A stretch of DNA of 64,000 nucleotides from Cryptosporangium sp044454545 (lineage in GTDB: Bacteria; Actinomycetota; Actinomycetes; Mycobacteriales; Cryptosporangiaceae): the NCBI RefSeq assembly GCF_044454545.1, contig NZ_JBITDV010000010.1, positions 248,001-312,000 on the forward strand, written 5' to 3'. Every line of letters begins with the position of its first letter. The first letter of the stretch is position 1. Shown piece after piece: positions 57,029 through 64,000 of this stretch. The notes under the pieces are model-generated. The model was given only the letters and a program-made list of their open reading frames with translations, was not told where the DNA came from and ran no database searches. A program made the position numbers and the translations under genes.

Positions 57029-57564
57029 GTGCGCGCTGGCCACTCGGATCCTGGCGGGCCGTCGCGCTGCCCACCCAACGCGTCGGCCCGGTGCTGCCGC
57101 GGCGCCCGGCGCGACTGATCGGCAAGAAGGCGCTCGGAACCGACGAAGGGAGTGTGGTGGAGCGCGAGATCGAGGCGGACGTGCTGGCGGAGATCCGAGG
57201 GCTGCGCGACCGGGTCCGCCACGTGGCCGGGAGCCTGGTCGCGACCGTGGACGGGCGGCTGGTCGCGCACGACACCCACGGCATCGAGCCGGACGGAATG
57301 GCCGCACTGTCCGCCGCCGTGCTCGGACTCAGCCAGCGGCTGATCGAAAACGTCGGTCCCGGCCAGTTCGCCGAGACCGTCACCCGCGGCACTCACGGCT
57401 ACGTGGCGACCTACGCCGCCGGCCCCCGCGCGGTCCTCACCGTCGTCACCGGTGAGGAAACGAACATCGGCCGGCTCCACCTGGAGGCACGGCAGGTCGC
57501 CCATCGCCTGGCGGCCCTCCTGGACGACCTCGGCGCCCGAGTGCGTACGGGAAACAACCCCTGA
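57025..57564 (+). CDS. Roadblock/LC7-domain protein (operon member 3)
   Basis: The 179-residue product has a ~45-residue basic N-terminal part, then a Roadblock-like domain: RHVAGSLVATVDGRLVAHDT, AALSAAVLGLSQRLIENVG and AVLTVVTGEETNIGRLHLEA. This is closer to the conservon-type Roadblock proteins of actinobacteria than its neighbours are. The GTG at 57025 overlaps the preceding stop by 4 nt and has GGAGGGG upstream; GTG 57154 with GAAGGGAG is an alternative start that keeps the domain. Confidence 0.8.
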   Translation: MSARWPLGSWRAVALPTQRVGPVLPRRPARLIGKKALGTDEGSVVEREIEADVLAEIRGLRDRVRHVAGSLVATVDGRLVAHDTHGIEPDGMAALSAAVLGLSQRLIENVGPGQFAETVTRGTHGYVATYAAGPRAVLTVVTGEETNIGRLHLEARQVAHRLAALLDDLGARVRTGNNP

Positions 57565-57578
57565 GAAGGAGAGAGAAC

Positions 57579-57950
57579 ATGGCAAACGTCGACACCGCTC
57601 TGAAAGAGGCCATGACGATCGAAGGATCGATCGGCGTGGCGCTCGTGGACTACAACAGCGGAATGGCGCTGGGTACGCTCGGCGGCACCAAGGACTTCGA
57701 CCTGAACGTGGCCGCGGCCGGCAACACCGACGTCGTCCGGGCGAAGATGCGCACGATGGAGATGCTCAACCTGGGCGCCGACATCGACGACATCCTGATC
57801 ACGCTGCGGCACCAGTACCACCTGATCCGGCCGGTGCAGTCACGGTCGGGGAAGGGCTTGTTCATCTACCTCGCGCTGGACCGCTCGCGGGCGAACCTCG
57901 CGATGGCCCGTCACCAGCTGTCCCGGGTCGAGAGCGACCTCGAGGTCTGA
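57579..57950 (+). CDS. Roadblock/LC7-like protein (operon member 4)
   Basis: The 123-residue product starts MANVDTALKEAMTIEGSIGV with a GAAGGAG site. It aligns with operon member 1 along its length: GVALVDYNSGMALGTLGG, IDDILITLRHQYHLIRPV and LFIYLALDRSRANLAMARHQ. The pair probably arose by duplication around members 2 and 3. No GTPase gene is adjacent. Confidence 0.8.
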   Translation: MANVDTALKEAMTIEGSIGVALVDYNSGMALGTLGGTKDFDLNVAAAGNTDVVRAKMRTMEMLNLGADIDDILITLRHQYHLIRPVQSRSGKGLFIYLALDRSRANLAMARHQLSRVESDLEV

Positions 57951-57985
57951 GCCGGGGTCCCGCGTCGGTCACCCGGCGCGGGACC

Positions 57986-58633
57986 TCACTCCTCGGAGGC
58001 GACCAGCACCGCGCGGACGAATTCGGTCGCGACCGCGTCGAGGTCGGTGAGCCGATCGGCGCGCCCGTCCTCCACCGCTTCCATCACCAGCTCGTTCAGC
58101 CCGCCGATCACCGCGGTGGCCATCGCGGGCGAGATCGGCCGGGCGCCCGGCACCGTCCGCGCGCCCTCTTCGACCCGCTCCAGCAGCAGCGCGGCGAACC
58201 GTTGCTGCCCCCGCCGCCGCAGGCGCAGCGCCTCCGGCCCGGCCGACTGGATCTCGAGCAGCACGGTGCGGGTCAGCGCCGGTTCGGTCTGCAGCGCCGC
58301 GAGGTAGGCGTGCACCGCCGCGCGCACCTGCTCGACCCAGTCCAGATCGGGCTGAGCGGCCTCGTCCACCAGCCGCAGCAGCCGATCGCTCGCCGCCGCG
58401 TAGACCGCGAGGAAGCACTCCTGCTTGTCGGCGAAGTGCTCGTAGAACGTTCGCTTGGAGACGCGGGCGTGCCGGGCGATGTCGGCGATCGTCACCGCGC
58501 CGTAGCCCTTCTCGACCAGAGCGGTGGCCATGCCCGCGAGCAACCGCCCGCGATGGCCGTTCGCGCGCGCGGTCGCGGCCGAGCGCTCATCCTCGTGAGC
58601 AGGCTCGGAATGTCGCGTCGCGGCCGATGTCAC
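57986..58633 (-). CDS. TetR family regulator
   Basis: The 215-residue product has an HTH (VTIADIARHARVSKRTFYEH) and a TetR_C-type ligand domain. The GTG at 58633 has GGAGGGG upstream; a longer frame runs through the operator and is unlikely. It is divergent from an SDR gene with a perfect palindrome between them, so it most likely represses that pair and itself. Confidence 0.92.
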   Translation of the reverse strand: MTSAATRHSEPAHEDERSAATARANGHRGRLLAGMATALVEKGYGAVTIADIARHARVSKRTFYEHFADKQECFLAVYAAASDRLLRLVDEAAQPDLDWVEQVRAAVHAYLAALQTEPALTRTVLLEIQSAGPEALRLRRRGQQRFAALLLERVEEGARTVPGARPISPAMATAVIGGLNELVMEAVEDGRADRLTDLDAVATEFVRAVLVASEE

Positions 58634-58671
58634 CTCTGTACCCCTCCTCGCCCGGAATGGTACCGTCACCC

Positions 58672-58701
58672 GCAGTCTGGTACTGCGTAGTACCAGACTG
58701 C
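58672..58701. promoter_or_regulatory. TetR operator between divergent tetR and SDR genes
   Basis: A perfect 12-bp inverted repeat (58672-58683 with 58690-58701) has a 6-bp centre, with arms GCAGTCTGGTAC and GTACCAGACTGC. It lies 38 bp before tetR and 18 bp before the SDR start. A further GGTAC occurs at about 58659. Confidence 0.85.
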
Positions 58702-58719
58702 TGACACCGGAGAGATGCC

Positions 58720-59598
58720 ATGTCGCCAAGGAAATTTCCTCGTGGAAAAACCGTGCTGATCACCGGCGCGGCCCGCGGAATCGGTGCCGAACTGGCCCGG
58801 CAGGCGGTGGCCGCCGGGGCCCGGGTGGCGCTGGTCGGCCTCGAACCCGACCGGCTCGCGGCACTCGCCGCCGAGCTGGGGCAGTCCGCGAGCTGGGCCG
58901 AGTGCGACGTGACCGATCAGGCGGCGCTGACGGCCGCGGTCGAGAGCACGCTGGCCGCGCACGGCGCGATCGACGTCGTCGTGGCGAACGCCGGCATCGC
59001 CAACCACGGCACGATCGCGGTCACCCCGCCCGAGGCGGTAGCGAAGGTGATCGAGGTGAACCTGCTCGGCGTCGTCCGCACGGTCACCTCGACGCTGCCC
59101 GCGGTGACCGCGGCGCGAGGTCACTACCTGCTGATCTCGTCCGCGGCCGCGTTCACGATCCTGCCCGGCATGACCGCGTACAGCGCGGCCAAGGCCGGCG
59201 TCGAGCAGTTCGCGAACGGCCTGCGGCTGGAGCTCGCGCACAAGGGCGTGACGGTCGGGTCCGCGCATCCGATCTGGATCGACACCGACATGGTCCGCGA
59301 CCTGCGCGAGGACCTCGGTTCGGCCCGGGAGAGCCAGCGTCGGCTGCCCGGCCCGCTCGGCGCGACGGTCTCGGTGGAGGACTGCGCCGCCACGCTGCTC
59401 GACAGCATCGCGCGGCGCGCGCGGAAGGTCTACGTCCCCCGCTCGGTGGCCGTCCTGTCGGCGATGCGGTCGATAATCCTGGGGCCGCTGGTCGAACGCG
59501 CGATGATCGCCCAGGCGAAGAACCACGTGCCGCGGTTCGAGGCCGAGGTGCTCGCTACCGGCCGGTTCTTCGGCCGCAACAGCACGGCGAAGTTCTAG
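58720..59598 (+). CDS. Short-chain dehydrogenase/reductase
   Basis: The 292-residue classical SDR has TGAARGIG at 15-22, NAG at 90-92, Ser140/141 and the catalytic Tyr154-x3-Lys158. The C-terminal ~60 residues, with RAMRSIILGPLVER-like sequence, are longer than the minimal SDR and suggest membrane association or a lipid substrate. It is followed 14 nt later by an esterase gene, and both are under the palindromic operator. Confidence 0.9.
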   Translation: MSPRKFPRGKTVLITGAARGIGAELARQAVAAGARVALVGLEPDRLAALAAELGQSASWAECDVTDQAALTAAVESTLAAHGAIDVVVANAGIANHGTIAVTPPEAVAKVIEVNLLGVVRTVTSTLPAVTAARGHYLLISSAAAFTILPGMTAYSAAKAGVEQFANGLRLELAHKGVTVGSAHPIWIDTDMVRDLREDLGSARESQRRLPGPLGATVSVEDCAATLLDSIARRARKVYVPRSVAVLSAMRSIILGPLVERAMIAQAKNHVPRFEAEVLATGRFFGRNSTAKF

Positions 59599-59612
59599 TT
59601 CCGGAGGCAACG

Positions 59613-60572
59613 ATGCCGATCGACGAGTCCCTCGTCCCATTACTCGCCCTGATCAACTCGCCGCAGGTCCCGAAACTCGGCACGGGTGAGCCCGTGCAGG
59701 CCAGGGCCAACTTCCGGGGGCTCACCGTCGACTTGCGCGACCCGTCGACGCTCCCAGCGGTCGCCGCCGTCGAGGACGTGACGATCGACGGCCCGGGCTC
59801 CACGCCGCTGCCCGGCCGGATCTACCGGCCCGAGGCCGGCGGCCCGGTACCCACGATCGTGTTCTTCCACGGCGGCGGGTTCGTGCTCGGCGACGTCGAG
59901 ACGCACGACGACCACGGCCGGTGGCTGTGCCGGGAGGTGGGCGCGGTCGTCGTCAGCGTCGGGTACCGGCTCGCGCCGGAGTCCCCGTTCCCCGGGCCGG
60001 TCGACGACGCGCTGGTGGCGGTCCGGTGGGCGGCGGCACGCATCTCCGATCTGGGCGGTGACCCGGATCGGCTCGCGGTCGCCGGAGACAGCGCCGGCGG
60101 CAACCTGGCCGCGGTCGTCGCGCAGGACTGCCGGGACGCCGGTGGCCCGGCGCTCGCCGCCCAGCTGCTGTTGTACCCGGCGACCGACTTCGCCGGGGAC
60201 TACCCGTCGATGGCCGAGAACGCCGACGGGTACTTCCTCACCGAATCCGACATGATCTGGTTCACCACGCACTACGTTCCGAGCGGTGCCGACCCGGGCG
60301 ACCCGCGGCTCTCGCCACTGCGCGGGCGGCTCGAGGGGCTGCCGCCCGCGGTGGTGGCCACCGCGGGGTTCGACCCGTTGCGCGACGCCGGTGACGCCTA
60401 CGCCTCGGCGCTGGGCGATGCGGGCGTCCGGACGATCACGCACCGGTTCGACGGGCTGATCCACGGTTTCTTCGGCCTGGGACCGGTCTCCCCGGCGTCC
60501 GAAGAAGCCGTTCGAACGGTCTGTGCGTCGCTCAAACAGCTGCTGCGGCCAGCGGGGTCAGCCGACCGCTGA
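59613..60572 (+). CDS. Alpha/beta hydrolase, hormone-sensitive-lipase (family IV) type esterase
   Basis: The 319-residue enzyme has the HSL oxyanion motif HGGGF at 86-90, the nucleophile Ser160 in GDSAGG, the aspartate in GFDPLRDAG and the histidine in LIHGFFGL. The ATG has GGAGG upstream. Co-transcribed with the SDR; together they look like a small lipid- or ester-degrading unit. Its 3-prime end overlaps that of the convergent nitrilase-like gene by 41 bp. Confidence 0.95.
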   Translation: MPIDESLVPLLALINSPQVPKLGTGEPVQARANFRGLTVDLRDPSTLPAVAAVEDVTIDGPGSTPLPGRIYRPEAGGPVPTIVFFHGGGFVLGDVETHDDHGRWLCREVGAVVVSVGYRLAPESPFPGPVDDALVAVRWAAARISDLGGDPDRLAVAGDSAGGNLAAVVAQDCRDAGGPALAAQLLLYPATDFAGDYPSMAENADGYFLTESDMIWFTTHYVPSGADPGDPRLSPLRGRLEGLPPAVVATAGFDPLRDAGDAYASALGDAGVRTITHRFDGLIHGFFGLGPVSPASEEAVRTVCASLKQLLRPAGSADR

Positions 60573-61311
60573 GCGCCCGGCGGGCGAGGCCGACGGCCTC
60601 CTCCACGTCGACGTCGGCAATCGCCGCACCGGCCGCGACGCCGGTCGTCGCCAGCACGTCACCACCCGGGTCGACGACCTTGGCGCTGGCGACGAACCGC
60701 AGGTCGCCCAGCCGTCCGGACTGGTTCGCCGACAGCCAGAGCAGCTGGTTCTCCACCGCCCGGGCCTGGTCGAACAGGTCGAACCGGCGGGTCCACCGGT
60801 CGCGGCCGAGGTCGGGGGACGCATTGGCGCGGGTGGCCGCCCAGGCCGAGAGGCAGACGCCGATCGCCGCGCCGTCGGCCGCGAGCGCACGGGCCGACTC
60901 CGGGAACGCCTTCTCGTAGCTGATCATCATGCCGATCCGGCCGACCGGCGTGTCGAAGGCGCCGAACGCGTCCCGGGCCGAGCGGTGCCGGCCGAGCACG
61001 CCGTCGCCGGTCACACAGACCGCGCTGCTCTGCCCGGACCCGGTGTCGGACCTCTCGCAGTAGCCGGCGCACAGCACCAGGTCTCCGGCGATCGCGGCCA
61101 GCCGCCGGATCTCCGGACCGTCCGGGTCCAGCGCCGGCGGCGCGTCCGGCGCGTCGTCGCCCAGGTACCCGCCGAGGCTCGCCTCCGGCAGCGCCAGCAA
61201 CTGGACGCCCCGCGCCCGGGCGAGCGCGACCACCCGCTCGATCCGGGCGAAACACTCGTCGAGATCGCGTCCGAACGGCGCAGCGACCGCCGCAACCCGT
61301 GTCGTCCTCAT
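60532..61311 (-). CDS. Nitrilase-fold (carbon-nitrogen hydrolase) protein with catalytic cysteine replaced by serine
   Basis: The 259-residue product has the nitrilase fold: PEASLGGYLG with the expected catalytic Glu43, then GRIGMMISYEKAFPESAR, where the usual C-Y-D/E of the active site reads S131-Y-E. The lysine region (normally YRK-x-H) reads GRHRSARDAF, so by eye the lysine is also lost. It probably does not hydrolyse C-N bonds and may be a regulatory or scaffold paralogue. GGGGGAA precedes the ATG. The gene downstream of the radical-SAM-like gene, 44 bp apart on the same strand. Confidence 0.85.
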   Translation of the reverse strand: MRTTRVAAVAAPFGRDLDECFARIERVVALARARGVQLLALPEASLGGYLGDDAPDAPPALDPDGPEIRRLAAIAGDLVLCAGYCERSDTGSGQSSAVCVTGDGVLGRHRSARDAFGAFDTPVGRIGMMISYEKAFPESARALAADGAAIGVCLSAWAATRANASPDLGRDRWTRRFDLFDQARAVENQLLWLSANQSGRLGDLRFVASAKVVDPGGDVLATTGVAAGAAIADVDVEEAVGLARRALSGRLTPLAAAAV

Positions 61312-61355
61312 CAGTTCCCCCAGGGAGTCGGTCGGAGGTCTATTGGCGCAGAGGT

Positions 61356-62063
61356 TCAGGTGATGCCGGGGTGCGATGGGGTTGCGGGAGGGGAGTGCGG
61401 GCCGACGGCCCGGAGCATGTCGGCGATCGCCTGGCCCATCCAGCGGACGAGCGCGTCGGTACCGGCCTGGTACGGGACGACGACCGGGTGCACGCCGCGG
61501 GCGATCAGCCGCGCCGCACCGGCCACCAGCTCGCCGGGGTGCTCACCGGCACCGACGACCAGGCAGGTCGTCACCCGGTAGCGGCCGAACACCCGGACCG
61601 CCTCGTCCCAGGCGCGTTCGTAGCCCGACAGCGGCACACCCGGTACCTCGTCGGCGTCGCGGGCACGGACGTCGTCGTCCAGCGAGCCGATGTGGATACC
61701 GACGTCGGTGACGCCGGCCGCCGCGAGGGTGCCGAGCGCGCACGCGTCGGTGGGGCTGCAGTCCACCGCGACGCGGATCCCGGGGACGCCGGCCCGGACC
61801 GCACGGACGTACGCCGGGACATCGGCCGGGGCCTCGGCGGTCAGCCAGAGACGGGACACGCCGTCGTCCCAGGCGTCGGTCGCGAGCAAGACCAGCTGCG
61901 CGGGGCTGCGGACCGGCAACGGGAGTGTTCCGTGGGACATTCCGGTCGACGGGCAGAAGCGACACTCAGGCGCTTTCGAGCCGGCCGGGGCCGGTCTATT
62001 CGCCGGACGCGCAATACGGACGCGGAGTACGGCTCCGCTTTTCTTCTCACCGTTCCGGGGCAC
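61356..62063 (-). CDS. Radical-SAM-like barrel protein (MSMEG_0568-related), incomplete cluster motif
   Basis: The 235-residue product starts at a GTG with GGGAGG upstream. From memory of the family, PLSGYERAWDEAVRVFGRYR, LVVGAGEHPGELV and GVHPVVVPYQAG resemble the C-terminal half of the MSMEG_0568-type radical SAM proteins, which sit in nitrilase (Nit1) gene clusters. Near the N-terminus ECRFCPSTG gives C-x2-C, but the third cysteine of the 4Fe-4S site is missing upstream, and the protein is shorter than the family. It lies directly upstream of the nitrilase-fold gene, the expected partner. Confidence in coding is high; in function low. Confidence 0.65.
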   Translation of the reverse strand: MPRNGEKKSGAVLRVRIARPANRPAPAGSKAPECRFCPSTGMSHGTLPLPVRSPAQLVLLATDAWDDGVSRLWLTAEAPADVPAYVRAVRAGVPGIRVAVDCSPTDACALGTLAAAGVTDVGIHIGSLDDDVRARDADEVPGVPLSGYERAWDEAVRVFGRYRVTTCLVVGAGEHPGELVAGAARLIARGVHPVVVPYQAGTDALVRWMGQAIADMLRAVGPHSPPATPSHPGIT

Positions 62064-62160
62064 GGTGTCCTCCCGAGAGTCGTCAGCGGATCGTGCGGTT
62101 CCATGAACCGATTCAGCGGCAGCCCGGTATGCCGCGGTGCTCAATCAGGTCCCTGGATCG

Positions 62161-62196
62161 ATCCGCTTGCGTAGGTCTAGTCCAGACGGCGCGGAT
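62161..62196. promoter_or_regulatory. Imperfect palindrome in the divergent gap before tetR (62333)
   Basis: GTCTAGTCCAGAC at about 62174-62186 is flanked by ATCCGC and GCGGAT arms at 62161-62166 and 62191-62196. It lies between the radical-SAM-like and tetR genes and could be the binding site of the latter. Confidence 0.3.
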
Positions 62197-62332
62197 TAAC
62201 TGACGATGACAACCGGAATAAACTCATGTCGCAGTCCGAATTGCTTGCCACGAACTGCACCATTTAGGTTCAGTCCCTGCGTTGGCCACCCCGGCCTTCG
62301 AGCCACGACCCCAAAGCTGTGGGGGACAGCCT

Positions 62333-62953
62333 GTGACCACCACCTCGCCCACCCGGACGCCCGCGCCCCGAGGAAGACCCCGAGACCCCGCGCTGGAAGA
62401 CCGAGTGTTCCGCGCCGCGATCGAGCTGTTCGGCCAGAAAGGCTGGGCCGGTTTCACGATCGACGGCGTTGCGAAGGCCGCCGGCGTCGGCAAGGCCTCG
62501 CTCTACCTGCGCTGGAACAGCAAGCAGCAACTCCTGTTCGACGCGCTGGCCGCCCGCGCCTCGATCGACGCGTCGATCGACACCGGCGACATCCGGTCCG
62601 ACCTGCGTCACCTCGGCGCCCAGTTGCTCGGCATGTTCTGGGCCGACGGCGGCGTGACGTACATGCGTCTGGTCGTCGAAGGCGCGGTGCACACCGAGTT
62701 CGCCGAGCACCGCGACCGGCTCACCCACCCGACGATCGCGGCCGCGCGTCAGATCGTGCGGCGTGCGACCGCCCGCGGCGAACTGCCAGCGGGCACGTCA
62801 CCCGCGGTGGTGCTCGACGCGATCCTCGGAGCGACGATCATGCACGTCGCGGTGACACCGGTCGAGCTGCGCGAGGCCGCCCGGGAGCGGAGCGACGAGT
62901 ACCTCGACGAGCTCGTCGACCTGCTCCTGGCCGGCGTCCGCCGAACTGCTTGA
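62333..62953 (+). CDS. TetR family regulator with C-terminal ligand domain
   Basis: The 206-residue product has the HTH FTIDGVAKAAGVGKASLYLR and a TetR_C_16-like domain. I chose the GTG at 62333 (VTTTSPTRTPAPRG, GGGGGA upstream) over a TTG at 62282. Divergent from the radical-SAM-like/nitrilase-like pair and convergent with a thioesterase; its target is unclear. Confidence 0.88.
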   Translation: MTTTSPTRTPAPRGRPRDPALEDRVFRAAIELFGQKGWAGFTIDGVAKAAGVGKASLYLRWNSKQQLLFDALAARASIDASIDTGDIRSDLRHLGAQLLGMFWADGGVTYMRLVVEGAVHTEFAEHRDRLTHPTIAAARQIVRRATARGELPAGTSPAVVLDAILGATIMHVAVTPVELREAARERSDEYLDELVDLLLAGVRRTA

Positions 62954-62955
62954 GG

Positions 62956-63489
62956 TCAGCCGCGGGCATCCTTCGGCGGGCCGCCGTCGGTCTCCGGAGG
63001 GCCGTAGCGGCCGGCGTGCCCGTCGGCGGGCAGCACGACCTGGGTGCACCGGCTGCTGGCCAGCTGGGCACCGTCGGCGTCGTACAGATCGGCGGTGCAG
63101 AACACCACGCGGCGGGTCCGCCGGATCACCTCACCGGTCGCCCGCAGCAACCCGGGACGCGCGCTCCGGAGGAACTCGACCCGCAGGTCGGCGGTGAGGA
63201 ACGCCTGGCCGTGGTCGAGCACGGTCCAGCAGGCGCCGCCCATCGCCGCGTCCAGCAGCGCGGTGACCAGCCCGCCCTGCACGATCGGGCCACCGGCCGA
63301 GGGAAAGCAGTAGTCGGCGGTCGCGTCCCACTCCACCGCGGTCGCGCCGGGCGACCAGCCCGCCCGCCGGTACCCGAGCGTCCGCCAGAGGTGCGGGCCG
63401 TCGCCGTGGCGGTCCTCCCACTCGTCGACGTCGGCGTAGCGCTCGCCGGCCGGGATGCCCCGCTCCGAGACAAGTCGTTCGTCGGTCAT
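62956..63489 (-). CDS. PaaI-family hot-dog thioesterase
   Basis: The 177-residue product has the hot-dog core with GGLVTALLDAAMGGACWTVL and LTADLRVEFLRSARPGLLRA, as in acyl-CoA thioesterases of the PaaI group. It overlaps the PucR-type regulator downstream by 4 nt (ATGA) on the same strand. It ends 2 nt from the convergent tetR stop. Confidence 0.9.
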   Translation of the reverse strand: MTDERLVSERGIPAGERYADVDEWEDRHGDGPHLWRTLGYRRAGWSPGATAVEWDATADYCFPSAGGPIVQGGLVTALLDAAMGGACWTVLDHGQAFLTADLRVEFLRSARPGLLRATGEVIRRTRRVVFCTADLYDADGAQLASSRCTQVVLPADGHAGRYGPPETDGGPPKDARG

Positions 63490-64000
63490 CTGGCTCCTTC
63501 GTCGATCGCCCGGATACCCGGCGGCGTGGCCGCGATCCGCGAGCCCAGGTCGAGTACGAAACGGTCCCAGCTCCGGCGCGGGTCGCGGCCGGTCAGCTCG
63601 CGCACCCGCCGTAGCCGGTACCGCAGGCTCTGCGGGTGCAGGCCGAGCCGGGCCGCCGCGGTGGTGGCCGACCCGGTCACCAGGAACGCTTCCAGACCCT
63701 CGCGCACGTGTTCCTGCCCGGGGTCGACCAGCGCGCCGAGCAGGTGGCGGGCCACGGCCTCCGGCCCGGTCTGCGGACGCCCGGCCAGCAGCGCGAGCGC
63801 GTGGGCGTCCGATTCACCGAGCAGCGGGCCGCCCTCGTAGGCATCGGCGGGTGCGAGGTCGAGTGCGAGCGTGGCCAGGCGGTGCGCGTCGACGAGCGTG
63901 TCGGCGCGCGGCGGCCGGATCGCGCAGCCGTGGGCGCCGAGTTGCTGGAGTGCGGTGCGCAGATCGCCCGCGTCGCAGAGCGGCAGGAGCAGCACGGCCC
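63486..64000 (-). CDS. PucR-type helix-turn-helix regulator, C-terminal part (cut by window edge)
   Basis: The 171 visible residues end in the PucR C-terminal HTH (TAAARLGLHPQSLRYRLRRV). The preceding part is the CdaR/GGDEF-like domain of such regulators. The gene continues past 64000; an internal GTG at 63995 is not the true start. It is translationally coupled to the thioesterase. Confidence 0.9.
   Translation of the reverse strand, partial: AVLLLPLCDAGDLRTALQQLGAHGCAIRPPRADTLVDAHRLATLALDLAPADAYEGGPLLGESDAHALALLAGRPQTGPEAVARHLLGALVDPGQEHVREGLEAFLVTGSATTAAARLGLHPQSLRYRLRRVRELTGRDPRRSWDRFVLDLGSRIAATPPGIRAIDEGAR

Noticed and set aside
55530..57950. Calling the Roadblock operon a canonical conservon
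   Set aside because: No histidine kinase, DUF742 or GTPase gene is adjacent, and two Roadblock members differ from the conservon type.

Overview
The window is a high-GC actinobacterial chromosome segment (Actinomycetota). The evidence is the very GC-rich third codon positions, the frequent GTG and TTG starts, the actinobacterial arrangement of the str/S10/spc, rpoBC, secE-nusG-rplKA and rplJL operons, a HadA/HadB-type dehydratase pair next to rpmG and tRNA genes, and Roadblock/LC7 genes. I cannot fix the genus from sequence alone; a spore-forming or filamentous Frankiales/Cryptosporangium-like lineage is a guess.

Layout. (1) 1-15.3 kb, minus strand: the translation super-cluster, transcribed right to left. 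The str operon (rpsL, rpsG, fusA, tuf) has a good promoter at its head and a hairpin at its end. The S10 operon runs rpsJ to rpsQ and ends in a hairpin. The spc operon runs rplN to rplO and ends in a hairpin, followed by a long leader before secY, which is cut by the window edge. (2) 15.5-24.8 kb, minus: two DUF4190-like small membrane proteins, then rpoC and rpoB, with a recognisable rpoB promoter. (3) 25.5-28.7 kb, plus: a PRC-barrel protein with a very long repeat-built disordered tail. (4) 29-37.9 kb: a surface-glycan locus with a nucleotidyltransferase, a CDP-alcohol phosphotransferase, a flippase, GDP-mannose dehydratase, an O-antigen-polymerase-like protein, a glycosyltransferase, GDP-L-fucose synthase and a WecG/TagA-type transferase. 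This block sits between rplL and rpoB, which are close neighbours in many bacteria. (5) 38-42.3 kb, minus: rplJ-rplL with an L10-type leader, rplK-rplA, secE-nusG and tRNA-Trp. (6) 42.4-48.2 kb: an aminotransferase, a TetR/MFS efflux pair with a clear operator, a secreted protein, hadA-hadB, rpmG, tRNA-Met and tRNA-Thr. In Mycobacterium tuberculosis the order is tRNAs, rpmG2, hadABC, trpT, secE, nusG; here four genes separate hadAB from trpT. (7) 48.2-58 kb: a signalling region with two cyclic-di-GMP-type proteins, a small secreted protein, an M50-type membrane protease, an ANTAR protein and a four-gene operon of three Roadblock proteins and one DUF4388-like protein. (8) 58-64 kb: TetR, SDR and HSL-esterase genes around a perfect palindromic operator, a nitrilase-fold protein lacking its catalytic cysteine next to a radical-SAM-like barrel with only two cluster cysteines, another TetR, a thioesterase and a partial PucR-type regulator.

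The best candidates for something undescribed are the GTPase-less Roadblock/DUF4388 operon, the degenerate nitrilase/radical-SAM-like pair, the nucleotidyltransferase/CDP-alcohol phosphotransferase pair in the glycan locus, and the giant PRC-barrel repeat protein. Start codons were chosen by ribosome binding site and family length. Promoter and terminator calls are by eye.
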